The position numbers and the translations under genes were made by a program. Shown piece by piece: positions 27,513-35,693 of a stretch of DNA of 64,000 nucleotides. The notes beneath the pieces were generated by a model. It saw only the letters and a program-made list of their open reading frames with translations, had not been told where the DNA came from and did not search any database. Within the stretch, counting starts at the first letter, position 1, and every line of letters starts with the position of its first letter. This DNA comes from Streptomyces sp. H27-C3 (GTDB lineage Bacteria; Actinomycetota; Actinomycetes; Streptomycetales; Streptomycetaceae), in contig NZ_JASITA010000005.1 of assembly GCF_030063415.1 (NCBI RefSeq), positions 202,303 through 266,302 on the forward strand, read 5' to 3'.

Positions 27513-28406
27513 TCAAGAGCAGTCGAAGCGGTACGCACTCGGTCTGTCGGGACAGTGCAGGCACTCGAATATGTAGATCCCGCCCATGTCCCCCAGCATC
27601 AGCCCGGGTGCGCACTGCACCGCCATCCGCTCCTCGAAGGGCAGGTCGAGGACCGTCCCCTCCTTGGGCCGGTCCTCCTCGGGCAGCCAGCTCCGCCAGG
27701 ACGCGCCGTCGAACTCCACACTGCCCACGGTCAGCAGATGCTCCATACGCCGATCGCACCCCGCGCAGTCGGGCCAGTCCGCCTCCTGCGTCCAGTCCGG
27801 GTACCCACCCGTCTTGATGCCGCCGGCCACGGACAGGTGGTGCTGGTATGCCCAACCGGTCTGGCCCTCCAGCTGGTCGAAGCGCTCGCGCAGCGTCTCG
27901 GACAGCTCGGGCGGCAGGTCCCAGCTCGGATATTCGGTGATCCGCTCGGGGTGCACCACGCACGCGTCGGGCACATGGTCGTCCGGAGCGCCGACCGGCC
28001 GGGGCGCGTCCAACAGCACCGGCGTGTCCACCGCCGACGAGCGCCAGCGGAGCCGGGGACGCGGGGCGTACTGGGGCTCGTGCTCGAACGGGCACCACAG
28101 CACCTGGAGCACATCGCTGCCCGCCGGATACGGCAGGTCCGGGACATCGGCGGCGTACAGCTGAAGGACCGGCACCAGCGGCACCGGCTCGGACTCCGGG
28201 GTGTCGAACGCGACCGGCAGATGCCCCTCGTCGCAGCGCGGCCAGGCCTCGTCCTCGGGCCACAGCAGGGGGCCGCCCACCGAGCTGTCCCTGATCCCCG
28301 GGTCGCCCGCCCGCGGATGCAGACGCACCGCGTCCCGGCGCAGCGCGGCCAGCTCGGGAAAGAACGCTTCGACGTCGACGGGACGTGGTGGTGTGGTGCG
28401 CGTCAT
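27513..28406 (-). CDS. DUF1963 (YwqG-like) protein
   Basis: A 297-aa soluble protein. Family-typical segments are GGPLLWPEDEAWPRC at the N-terminus, PLVPVLQLYAADVPDLPYP in the middle and GGIYIFECLHCPDRP at the end. Two CxxC pairs (WPDCAGCDRR; FECLHCPDRP) suggest a zinc site. Function of the family is unknown. It starts at ATG 28406, 37 bp from the end of repeat copy C. The 116 bp after its stop hold short GCAGTCG/AGTCTCA repeats and no gene. Confidence 0.88.
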   Translation of the reverse strand: MTRTTPPRPVDVEAFFPELAALRRDAVRLHPRAGDPGIRDSSVGGPLLWPEDEAWPRCDEGHLPVAFDTPESEPVPLVPVLQLYAADVPDLPYPAGSDVLQVLWCPFEHEPQYAPRPRLRWRSSAVDTPVLLDAPRPVGAPDDHVPDACVVHPERITEYPSWDLPPELSETLRERFDQLEGQTGWAYQHHLSVAGGIKTGGYPDWTQEADWPDCAGCDRRMEHLLTVGSVEFDGASWRSWLPEEDRPKEGTVLDLPFEERMAVQCAPGLMLGDMGGIYIFECLHCPDRPSAYRFDCS

Positions 28407-28442
28407 CGCGGCCTCCGGACAGTCTCGAACACTGATCGAAGA

Positions 28443-28559
28443 GTAACGACCTCGGGGGCAATAGTGCGCGGGCTCCCGGCGTCATGCGACTCCGCCTCCG
28501 GCGTTGTCGTCGGTCGACGACGCTCGCTGATCCACGCTCCATTGCCCCCGAGGTCGTAA
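28443..28559. repeat. Dispersed hairpin repeat, copy C (inverted, internally deleted)
   Basis: A 117-bp copy with near-perfect terminal inverted repeats ACGACCTCGGGGGCAAT / ATTGCCCCCGAGGTCGT. The core is in the opposite orientation to copies B, D and E and lacks about 50 bp, including the left internal arm. The deletion runs between two GAGC words. It lies between two leftward genes, just beyond the stop of the oxidoreductase gene. Confidence 0.85.
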
Positions 28560-28583
28560 GCGCGGGCGCTGACAACGTCCCAC

Positions 28584-29492
28584 TCAGCGGCCCAGTTGTG
28601 CCTCGGCCTCGGCGAGAATTTCCGTGACCCGCAGCCCGAAGTGCACGTCGCACGGGTGCGCCGCCCCGGTGCGCATGCCGCGCAGCAGCGCGTCGACGGC
28701 CGCGCCGAACGCTTCGACGCCGCCGCCCCACGCGGGGAGTTCGGCCACCCCGGGCTCACCCCGCAGCTCGATGCCTGCCCCGCCGGTGCCCAGCGCCGCC
28801 GCCGGGGCGCTCAGGCTCAGCGTCGCCGAGCTCGATGCCCCCGACGCGTGCCCCAGTACAAGATGGACGGTGTCTCCGGGCCCGGGCGCCGCGGTCACCG
28901 CCGTGACATCGCCGAGCACCGGCAGCAGCACGGACAGCACATGCGGCCCCACGTCCCACAGCGCGCCCTTCTGACCGCGCCACGGCGAGGCGGCGTACGG
29001 GCTGTTCGAGTCCGGCGAGAAGAGCGACCCGAGCCACCGGGCGTGCGCCGTGAACCAGCCGTCCAGTTCGGCCTGTTCGCCGATCCAGTGCGCCGTGTCC
29101 GGCGCGAAGCGCAGCGTGAAGAAGACCACGCTCGACACTCCCGCCTTGTCCACTGCCTCGGCGACCTCGCGGGCCCCCGCCACCGTCGTCGCGACGGGCT
29201 TGTCGAGCAGCACATGGCATCCGGCGGCGGCGGCCCGTACCACCAGCGGCGCCTGGACATCGGGCGGCAGCGCGATGGCGACGGCGTCGCACGCGGCGAA
29301 CAGCGCGTCGATGTCGTCGTACGCCGTGACCCCGTGCGCGGCGGCGAGCTCACCGGCGGCCTCGGGCCTGCGGCCCCACACCCCCACGAAGTCGACGTCC
29401 GGGTGCGCGGCCAGCGCGGGCGCCTGGGTGCGCGACGCCCAGGGGCCGGTGCCGAGGAGTCCGATGCGCGGTTTGATCAACGATTCGCTCAT
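28584..29492 (-). CDS. Gfo/Idh/MocA-family oxidoreductase
   Basis: A 302-aa NAD(P)-dependent dehydrogenase. ATG 29492 (MSESLIKPRIGLLGTGPWAS) puts the Rossmann motif at residue 10. The family signature KPVATTVAGAREVAEAV, with the catalytic Lys in DKPVA, is present, followed by the C-terminal sheet domain (GQKGALWDVGPHVLSVLLPV). Substrates of the family are sugars and related polyols; not predictable here. It is divergent from glnII with 338 bp between starts. Confidence 0.92.
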   Translation of the reverse strand: MSESLIKPRIGLLGTGPWASRTQAPALAAHPDVDFVGVWGRRPEAAGELAAAHGVTAYDDIDALFAACDAVAIALPPDVQAPLVVRAAAAGCHVLLDKPVATTVAGAREVAEAVDKAGVSSVVFFTLRFAPDTAHWIGEQAELDGWFTAHARWLGSLFSPDSNSPYAASPWRGQKGALWDVGPHVLSVLLPVLGDVTAVTAAPGPGDTVHLVLGHASGASSSATLSLSAPAAALGTGGAGIELRGEPGVAELPAWGGGVEAFGAAVDALLRGMRTGAAHPCDVHFGLRVTEILAEAEAQLGR

Positions 29493-29729
29493 GTCGGCCA
29501 GTCTGCCCGCCCGGCTGTCCGGCGTCGAAAACTCGGCGGCACGACCCGCAGCGGCCGGTGATCGTGTCGGGGGCCGGGACCGGCGGGCGAGGCACCCCGC
29601 GGAGGGCGCACCCGGCCCGATCCGGACGACCGGTGAACCAGCGTGGTCCACAGAAGCATTTCCGTATACGACGTGCCCGGGTTCGACGTGCGCCGGCCGA
29701 CGCCCGGCGTGCCCACTCGGACCACGCCT

Positions 29730-29767
29730 GTAACACGGGGTTCACAGTCGGGCAACGGCCGGGAAAT
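29730..29767 (+). promoter_or_regulatory. GlnR-type operator of glnII
   Basis: Boxes GTAAC (29730), TTCAC (29741), GCAAC (29752) and GAAAT (29763), each separated by 6 bp, repeat the four-box layout seen before glnA. The second and third boxes are weaker matches. GlnR control of glnII is established in Streptomyces coelicolor; here it is inferred from the layout. Confidence 0.75.
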
Positions 29768-29829
29768 CGCGGGTTGCGAAGCTGCCCCCACAAACGTCGG
29801 TACCCGTAGCACCCCAAAGGATGGCGTCC

Positions 29830-30867
29830 GTGACCTTCAAGGCCGAGTACATCTGGATCGACGGCACCGAACCGACCGCCAAGCTTCGCTCGAAGACGAA
29901 GATCATGGCGGGCTCTGCCGCAGGCGTCGATGACCTGCCCATCTGGGGCTTCGACGGATCCAGCACCAACCAGGCCGTGGGTCACGCGTCCGACCGTGTG
30001 CTCAAGCCGGTCTTCGCCTGCCCGGACCCGATCCGCAGCCCCGAAAACGGCGATGTGCTCGTCATGTGCGAGGTCCTGAACATCGACATGACGCCGCACG
30101 AGTCCAACACGCGTGCGCTGCTGCGTCCGGTCGCCGAGCAGTTCGCGGGGCAGGAGCCGATCTTCGGCATCGAGCAGGAGTACACCTTCTTCGACGGCGA
30201 CCGCCCGCTCGGCTTCCCGGTGGGCGGCTTCCCGGCCGCGCAGGGCGGTTACTACTGCGGTGTCGGCTCCGACGAGATCTTCGGGCGCGAGATCGTCGAG
30301 AAGCACCTCGACCACTGTCTCACCGCGGGTCTCGCGATCTCCGGCATCAACGCCGAGGTCATGCCCGGACAGTGGGAGTTCCAGGTCGGCCCGGTGTCGC
30401 CGCTGGACGTCGCCGACCAGCTGTGGATCGCGCGCTGGCTGCTGTACCGCACCGCCGAGGACTTCAACGTCTCCGCGACGCTCGACCCGAAGCCGGTGAA
30501 GGGCGACTGGAACGGCGCGGGCGCGCACACCAACTTCTCAACGAAGGCGATGCGCGAAGGGTACGACGCGATCATCACCGCCTGTGAGTCGCTGGGCGAG
30601 GGCTCGAAGCCGATGGACCACGTCAAGCACTACGGCGCGGGCATCGACGACCGGCTGACCGGGCTGCACGAGACCGCCCCGTGGAACGAGTACAGCTACG
30701 GCGTCTCGGACCGCGGCGCCTCGGTCCGTATCCCGTGGCAGGTCGGGCAGGACCAGAAGGGCTACATCGAGGACCGCCGCCCCAACGCGAACGTCGACCC
30801 GTACGTCGTGACGCGGCTGATCGTCGACACCTGCTGCACCGCGCTGGAGAAGGCGGACCAGCTCTGA
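29830..30867 (+). CDS. glnII: Glutamine synthetase type II (eukaryote-like)
   Basis: A 345-aa enzyme. GTG 29830 (VTFKAEYIWIDG) is preferred over ATG 29821 because AAAGGA (29816-29821) is correctly spaced for it and overlaps the ATG. Seen: the latch WGFDGSSTNQA, the ATP-site FGIEQEYTFFDG, and the glutamate-binding NGAGAHTNFSTKAMR. Type II enzymes lack the adenylylated tyrosine of GlnA, so activity is set mainly by expression. A four-box GlnR site lies 63 bp upstream and a 21-bp hairpin terminates it. Confidence 0.97.
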   Translation: MTFKAEYIWIDGTEPTAKLRSKTKIMAGSAAGVDDLPIWGFDGSSTNQAVGHASDRVLKPVFACPDPIRSPENGDVLVMCEVLNIDMTPHESNTRALLRPVAEQFAGQEPIFGIEQEYTFFDGDRPLGFPVGGFPAAQGGYYCGVGSDEIFGREIVEKHLDHCLTAGLAISGINAEVMPGQWEFQVGPVSPLDVADQLWIARWLLYRTAEDFNVSATLDPKPVKGDWNGAGAHTNFSTKAMREGYDAIITACESLGEGSKPMDHVKHYGAGIDDRLTGLHETAPWNEYSYGVSDRGASVRIPWQVGQDQKGYIEDRRPNANVDPYVVTRLIVDTCCTALEKADQL

Positions 30868-30878
30868 TCCGGGCCCAC

Positions 30879-30925
30879 AGCACGCAGGGGGCGCCCGCCC
30901 GGTCGGCGGGCGCCCCCTGCGTGCT
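30879..30925 (+). terminator. Very strong terminator after glnII
   Basis: A perfect 21-bp stem (30879-30899 with 30905-30925) closed by the loop CGGTC, 11 bp after the glnII stop. Confidence 0.88.
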
Positions 30926-30995
30926 CCCTGTCCCCCGCTGTGCTGCCGGGCACCTTCACTGCTGTCGGCGCCGTTCATCTGCTTCAATGGTCCCC

Positions 30996-31115
30996 ATGGC
31001 CAGCTTCCAGAACACCGCGACGGGTCGCAGCGACCTTGAGCCCTTCTGGCCCTCCCGTCAGCATCACGACTTCGACCGAGTGTGTTGTCGCGCGACAATC
31101 GCGCAGGCCCTCTAA
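30996..31115 (+). CDS. Possible 39-aa leader or small protein
   Basis: An ATG-initiated frame coding MASFQNTATGRSDLEPFWPS, ending HDFDRVCCRATIAQAL. No good ribosome site is seen. It contains a double cysteine near the C-terminus (RVCCR) and its last third overlaps a 14-bp palindrome. Cys-rich leader peptides control sulfur genes in some actinobacteria, but the following gene here is a winged-helix regulator. Existence is uncertain. Otherwise the 330 bp between glnII and 31200 hold only the terminator. Confidence 0.3.
   Translation: MASFQNTATGRSDLEPFWPSRQHHDFDRVCCRATIAQAL
31085..31098. promoter_or_regulatory. 14-bp perfect palindrome upstream of the winged-helix gene
   Basis: TTGTCGCGCGACAA, about 100 bp before the ATG at 31200. 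Its symmetry and place suit an operator, perhaps for autoregulation of the downstream regulator. No direct evidence. Confidence 0.4.
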
Positions 31116-31199
31116 AGCCGCTCAACACCGGCCTTCGGTCCGCGCGCACGACGTAGTACGTCCCTCGACGACTCCTCCGCGCGAAAGAGCTGACCTCTC

Positions 31200-31817
31200 A
31201 TGGCGAATACCCGTACCTTCTCCGCTGCGACCGCCGCCACCGCTCCGTCCGTCAATCAGCGCCTGGCCCGGCCCCCGATCCCCGTCGGCCGTCACCGGCT
31301 GAGGGCGGTCGACCGGGACGAGGCGGTCCGCGCCGACCGGCCCTTCGATGTGGCGGACTTCCTGCCGCCCGGCGCCACTTGGCTGCCCGCACCGCAGCAC
31401 ACACTGCCCACCCTGCCGGGCCGGCCTCCGATGATCGGCTACCTGGTGCTCGTACCGGCCGATCAGTACTCCGTCCCCGGTCAGCTCCCCGGCGCCGAGC
31501 CCCTTCCCGGTCCCGGCCCGGACGAGTCCGCTCTCTCCGGGCCCGTACGGATCGACGGGGTCGACCGCACCGCCGCCGTGGACGGGCAGCCAATGGATCT
31601 GACGTACCTCGAATTCGAGCTGCTCGCCCATCTGGTGGCGCATCCCCACCGGGTGCACACCCGCGACCAGTTGGTGACCACCGTGTGGGGCTACGGGCAT
31701 GTGGGCGACGGCCGGACCGTCGATGTCCATATCGCGCGGCTGCGTCGCAAGCTGGGCGCCGAGCACCGGCACACGATCCAGACGGTGCGCCGGGTCGGTT
31801 ACAAGTACGCCCCGTAA
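31200..31817 (+). CDS. Stand-alone OmpR/PhoB-type winged-helix regulator
   Basis: A 205-aa protein. Residues about 115-205 are a complete OmpR-type DNA-binding domain (LTYLEFELLAHLVAHPHRVH, TRDQLVTTVWGYGHVGDGRT, VDVHIARLRRKLG, TVRRVGYKY). The N-terminal half is Pro/Ala-rich and has no receiver domain or phosphorylatable Asp site, so it is not a normal response regulator. Streptomycetes have several such orphans. A converging terminator at 31837-31874 separates it from the PepSY gene. Confidence 0.88.
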   Translation: MANTRTFSAATAATAPSVNQRLARPPIPVGRHRLRAVDRDEAVRADRPFDVADFLPPGATWLPAPQHTLPTLPGRPPMIGYLVLVPADQYSVPGQLPGAEPLPGPGPDESALSGPVRIDGVDRTAAVDGQPMDLTYLEFELLAHLVAHPHRVHTRDQLVTTVWGYGHVGDGRTVDVHIARLRRKLGAEHRHTIQTVRRVGYKYAP

Positions 31818-31836
31818 GGCCCGTAGAACGAGGAGC

Positions 31837-31874
31837 GGGGAGGCTGTACGTACGCGTGCGTACAGCCTCCCCGA
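31837..31874. terminator. Bidirectional terminator
   Basis: A 15-bp perfect stem (31837-31851 with 31860-31874) and 8-nt loop between the convergent winged-helix and PepSY genes. Confidence 0.8.
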
Positions 31875-31876
31875 GG

Positions 31877-33325
31877 TCAGGCCGCCGCGCGGGAGCGGGC
31901 GCGGGACACCAGTCCCAGGACCCCGTCCACGGCCAGGAACACCAGCAGGCTGATACCGAGCAGCGGCACGAACCAGCCCGCAAACGCGGTGACCGCGGCC
32001 AGCGGCAGCAGCGCGGTGACCGGCACCTTCCGCCAGGCGCCGCGCGGCATCGGCCGACCCGCGCCGATCCCGCGCTCCTTGGTCGGCCTGCGCAGCCACC
32101 ACATCCGGTAGCCCCAGACGATCATCAGGACCAATGAGAGCGCCAGGGCGGCCAGGGCGAGCTGGTTGGCCAGGCCCAGGAAGACGCCCATGTGGGCGTC
32201 GATGCCGAAGCGGGTCAGCTTGGCGAGCATCGGGTAGTCGGCGAAGCGCACCTCGTCGATCACCAGGCCGTTGGCCGGGTCGACGGCGACCGAGTCCAGG
32301 TGGACGGGGAAGTGGGTGTCCGTCTCCTTGACGACGTAGCCGGTGCCCTCGGTCGGCAGGATCACCGACATCTGCCCGTCCACGCCCGCCTGGCGCGCCG
32401 CCGCCAGCGCGTTGTCGATGCCTACGTCCATCCCCTTCATGCCCTTGTGCTCGCCGCCTCCGCCGTGGCCCTCGTGCTCGCCGCCGCCGGTCGCGCCGCC
32501 CTCGGTGAGCGCCGCCGAGACGACCGGGGTGGCGCCGCCGAGCTGGTCCTGCACCGCGCCGATGTTCTCGCCCGCGTACCGCGACCAGGTCAGTCCGGTC
32601 GCCGAGAGCAGTACGAGCCCGATCACCGCCCACAGTCCGACCGAGCCGTGCCAGGAGAGGGTTTTGCGCCGCCCGGTCGCGCCGCGCTCGGGCACAAGCA
32701 GCCCACGGGCCCCGCCGCGCTGCGAGCGCCTGCGTCCGAGCCAAAGGAGCAGGCCGCCCAGCGCGACCACCCAGAGCCAGCTGGCTGCCAGTTCGCTGTA
32801 GTGGCGGCCGAAGTCGCCCAGGTGCAGATCGCGATGGAGCTCGTCGAGCCAGGTCCGCAGCGGCAGGGCGCCCGAGCTGCCGTAGCTGGGCAGCTCCCCG
32901 CGCACCTCCGCGGTGTACGGGTTGACGAAGACGGCGAGCGACTTGCCCTCCTCGACCTCGGGCGTCGTCATCAGTACCCGGGACGTCGCGCCCTCCTCGG
33001 AGGACGGCCAGACCGCGGTCACCGTGCCCTTGGGGTGGGCTTCGCGGGCGGCTTCGAGCTGCTCGCCGAGCGGCAGGGACCGTTCACCGACCGGCACCTG
33101 GAGCTCGTGGCTGTAGAGGAGCTTCTCCGCCTGGAAGGAGAGCGAGTAGAGCAGCCCGCTGGCGGCGGCGACCAGCAGGAGGGGGGCTATCAGCAGGCCC
33201 GCGTAGAAGTGCATGCGCAGGACGAGGGGGCGCAGCGCGCTCCAGGTGGTCCGGGGTTGTTCGGAGGCCGGCGCGGGGGCGGTGTCCGCCCCCTGTACCG
33301 GCTGTACGGGGTCGTCGATGGCCAT
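31877..33325 (-). CDS. PepSY-TM membrane protein with His/Met-rich loop
   Basis: A 482-aa integral membrane protein of the PepSY-associated TM family. ATG 33325 follows GAGG. Hydrophobic segments occur near residues 35 (FYAGLLIAPLLLVAAASGLLY), 190 (WLWVVALGGLLLWLG), 235 (LWAVIGLVLLSATGL) and three toward the C-terminus. A His/Met/Gly-rich loop (GGGEHEGHGGGGEHKGMKGM, residues about 280-300) looks metal-binding. Relatives occur with iron or copper uptake systems and reductases. The upstream leftward gene has a similar His/Met-rich loop, so the pair may act together on a metal. The metal is not known. Confidence 0.85.
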   Translation of the reverse strand: MAIDDPVQPVQGADTAPAPASEQPRTTWSALRPLVLRMHFYAGLLIAPLLLVAAASGLLYSLSFQAEKLLYSHELQVPVGERSLPLGEQLEAAREAHPKGTVTAVWPSSEEGATSRVLMTTPEVEEGKSLAVFVNPYTAEVRGELPSYGSSGALPLRTWLDELHRDLHLGDFGRHYSELAASWLWVVALGGLLLWLGRRRSQRGGARGLLVPERGATGRRKTLSWHGSVGLWAVIGLVLLSATGLTWSRYAGENIGAVQDQLGGATPVVSAALTEGGATGGGEHEGHGGGGEHKGMKGMDVGIDNALAAARQAGVDGQMSVILPTEGTGYVVKETDTHFPVHLDSVAVDPANGLVIDEVRFADYPMLAKLTRFGIDAHMGVFLGLANQLALAALALSLVLMIVWGYRMWWLRRPTKERGIGAGRPMPRGAWRKVPVTALLPLAAVTAFAGWFVPLLGISLLVFLAVDGVLGLVSRARSRAAA

Positions 33326-33374
33326 GGATGTCCTCGGAATCGTCGAAAGGTGGCAGGGGGAAGCGGCCCCCCGG

Positions 33375-34073
33375 TCACGCGGTCGGACAGACTCGCGGTC
33401 GGACGGTGAGGGGTGCGGGGGCCGTGGCGCGGGGTACGGGCGCCCGCGGCGGCCCGCGCCGCGACAGGGTGTGAGCGAGGACGGCTCCACGGCCGTGGCG
33501 GCGCGGCGCACGCCGGCCCCGAGGCAGTCGGGACCGTGCAAGTCCGGGGACCCGGACGACGGCGAGCAGCAGCCGCAGCGGGGTGAAGGCCAGCGTGCCG
33601 AGGGCGTACGCCAGCCGGAAGAAGGCGGCTTCGCCACGGGCCAGCCACAGCCCGCAGATCAGCGCGGCGGCGAGGTGGGCGGCGGTCATCGACAGCGACG
33701 ACCCGAGCGGCTGGGTGAGCGCCGCGACGGTCGCCCCGTGATCCATGGCCGCCTGGTCCGTCGCCAGTTGGTCCATCGCCGCGGCGTGCGGCGCGGGCCC
33801 GGTGTGGTGACCGCCCGAGCCCTGCGCCGTGCCGTAGATCAGGTGCAGCGCTCCCTGCACGGCGAGGAGCCCGCCGCCGATGGTGAGGAGTCCACGCTGC
33901 CGGTGGCCCGCGGCCCAGGCGACGCCTGCCGTGATCGCGAAGGCGACCAGCAGTCCAGGAACCGAAACTTCACGCCCGGATGTGAACGAATGCCCCATCG
34001 CCGCCGCCATGACGCACACCGCCGCAAAAAGTGCGGCTCGCAGGGCGCGCACGGGCGACCGGGAGTCCGTCAT
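33375..34073 (-). CDS. Polytopic membrane protein with His/Met-rich loop
   Basis: A 232-aa membrane protein starting at ATG 34073 (MTDSRSPVRALRAALFAAV). About five hydrophobic segments; between the third and fourth is a loop rich in His and Met (GGHHTGPAPHAAAMDQLATD, QAAMDHG). The C-terminal 50 residues are Arg/Pro-rich and cytoplasmic in character. It ends 50 bp before the PepSY gene and is probably co-transcribed. A part in metal (copper) handling is an inference from the shared loops only. Confidence 0.75.
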   Translation of the reverse strand: MTDSRSPVRALRAALFAAVCVMAAAMGHSFTSGREVSVPGLLVAFAITAGVAWAAGHRQRGLLTIGGGLLAVQGALHLIYGTAQGSGGHHTGPAPHAAAMDQLATDQAAMDHGATVAALTQPLGSSLSMTAAHLAAALICGLWLARGEAAFFRLAYALGTLAFTPLRLLLAVVRVPGLARSRLPRGRRAPRRHGRGAVLAHTLSRRGPPRAPVPRATAPAPLTVRPRVCPTA

Positions 34074-34277
34074 GGTCCGCACATACTGCCATCCCCGGGC
34101 CGCCTGCGGGGGCATAGGTGCAGGACACAGCTGTGCCGATGGTGGCGGCGGAGGCGCGGGGCGCGGCCTCCGTTTCACCCGTTTCGCGGGGCGAATATCC
34201 AATGCCCCTGACGGGCCGGAACGGCGAGACTGGGGCCGTGCCCGGGGGACGGGCCGCCGATGAGAGGGCAGACCACG

Positions 34278-35543
34278 ATGGACGCGTCAAAAATGCGGGG
34301 CTCGCTGCTGGCCGGAGTACGAGGTCTGGCACTGACGCTCATGACGCTTGTCGGCTCGATCGTGCTCTTCGTGTTCGCGGTCGTGTCGATCGCGTTGATC
34401 GTGATCGGGGTCGGCGTCTTCACCACCCCCGGCGTCCTGGCCGCGGTCCGCGCGCACGCCAACCACCGGCGGCTGCTGGCCGCGGAGTGGTCGGGCGTAC
34501 GGATCCCCGCCCCGTACCGCCCCTTCCCCGCCGACCTGCGCACCGGCGTGACCGGCCGGGTCGAACGGTGCACGCTGCTGCTGAAGGACCCGGCGACCTG
34601 GCGGGACCTGCTGTGGCTGCTGGTCGACATGACGGCCGGCTGTGTCACGGCGATCCTGCCCGCCGCGCTGATCGTGTACGCCGCGCAGAGTGTCGTGCTG
34701 GCCGCGGGTCTGTGGCGGGTCTTCACCGAGGACGGTCCGCACTGGTACGGATTCGTCCCCGTCGACAGCCAGCCGACCGCCCTGGCCGCCCTCGCCCTGG
34801 GCCTGGGGTTCTTCACCGCGGCCATGCGCTACGATCCCGCGCTCCTGCGGGCCCATTTCACCCTCGCCAAGTCGCTGCTCGCTCCCACCGAGCGGCGGTC
34901 GCTCGCGCAGCGCATCGACCACCTCACCGAGACGCGGCACAACGCCGTGGACGCCTCGGCCAGTGAGCTGCGGCGCATCGAGCGGGACCTGCACGACGGC
35001 GCGCAGGCGCGGCTGGTCGCGATGGGCATGAACCTCTCCACCGTCGAGGCGCTCATCGAGAAGGACCCTGCGCAGGCCAAGAAGCTGATCGCGATGGCCC
35101 GCGCGTCCTCGGCGGAGGCCCTGACCGAGCTGCGTGATCTGGTACGGGGTATTCACCCTCCGGTGCTCGCGGAGCGCGGACTGGGCGACGCGGTACGGGC
35201 ATTGGCGCTGCGGCTGCCCATCGAGTCCGAGGTGGGGGTGCGGATGGCCGGGCGGACAGAGGCGCCGGTGGAGTCGGCGGCGTACTTCGCGGTCAGTGAG
35301 GTGCTCACCAACGCGGTGAAGCATTCGGGAGCCGACCGTGTGCGGGTCGACATCCATCACGCGGACGGCATGCTGCGGATCTCCGTGGGCGACGACGGGC
35401 GGGGCGGGGCCGCCGTCGGGGCGGGGTCGGGCCTGGGCGGCATCGAGCGACGGCTGGGGGCATTCGACGGGGTGCTGGCCGTCAGCAGCCCCGTCGGCGG
35501 GCCGACCCTGGTGACGATGGAGATCCCGTGCACGCTGCTCTGA
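34278..35543 (+). CDS. Two-component sensor histidine kinase (NarL-partner type)
   Basis: A 421-aa kinase. ATG 34278 is preferred because GAGAGGG precedes it; an in-frame ATG at 34260 lacks a site. The N-terminal 200 residues contain paired transmembrane segments (ALTLMTLVGSIVLFVFAVVS, IALIVIGVGVF; LLWLLVDMTAGCVTAILPAA) of the streptomycete sensor type. Then a HisKA_3 dimerisation domain (ELRRIERDLHDGAQARLVAM, phospho-His in RDLHDGAQ) and an HATPase domain (EVLTNAVKHSGADRV, GDDGRGGA, GSGLGGIERRLGAF). Its regulator is encoded 150 bp downstream. Confidence 0.95.
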   Translation: MDASKMRGSLLAGVRGLALTLMTLVGSIVLFVFAVVSIALIVIGVGVFTTPGVLAAVRAHANHRRLLAAEWSGVRIPAPYRPFPADLRTGVTGRVERCTLLLKDPATWRDLLWLLVDMTAGCVTAILPAALIVYAAQSVVLAAGLWRVFTEDGPHWYGFVPVDSQPTALAALALGLGFFTAAMRYDPALLRAHFTLAKSLLAPTERRSLAQRIDHLTETRHNAVDASASELRRIERDLHDGAQARLVAMGMNLSTVEALIEKDPAQAKKLIAMARASSAEALTELRDLVRGIHPPVLAERGLGDAVRALALRLPIESEVGVRMAGRTEAPVESAAYFAVSEVLTNAVKHSGADRVRVDIHHADGMLRISVGDDGRGGAAVGAGSGLGGIERRLGAFDGVLAVSSPVGGPTLVTMEIPCTLL

Positions 35544-35562
35544 GCGCGGCTCCGGAGGCCGG

Positions 35563-35598
35563 CGTGACCGGTGGGACCTCCGTGACCAGTGGGGCCTT
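35563..35598 (+). repeat. 18-bp tandem repeat upstream of the response regulator
   Basis: CGTGACCGGTGGGACCTC (35563-35580) followed directly by CGTGACCAGTGGGGCCTT (35581-35598), 15 of 18 identical. It sits 96 bp before the response-regulator start, in the spacer after the kinase gene, a plausible autoregulatory site. Confidence 0.5.
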
Positions 35599-35693
35599 TG
35601 AGTCACTGCCGTACACATGCCCGAGCTAAAGTGACACAACAGGTCGCTACTGCCGCCGCCTACGCCGAGCCACCGCGGATAAGGAGCCATCCC

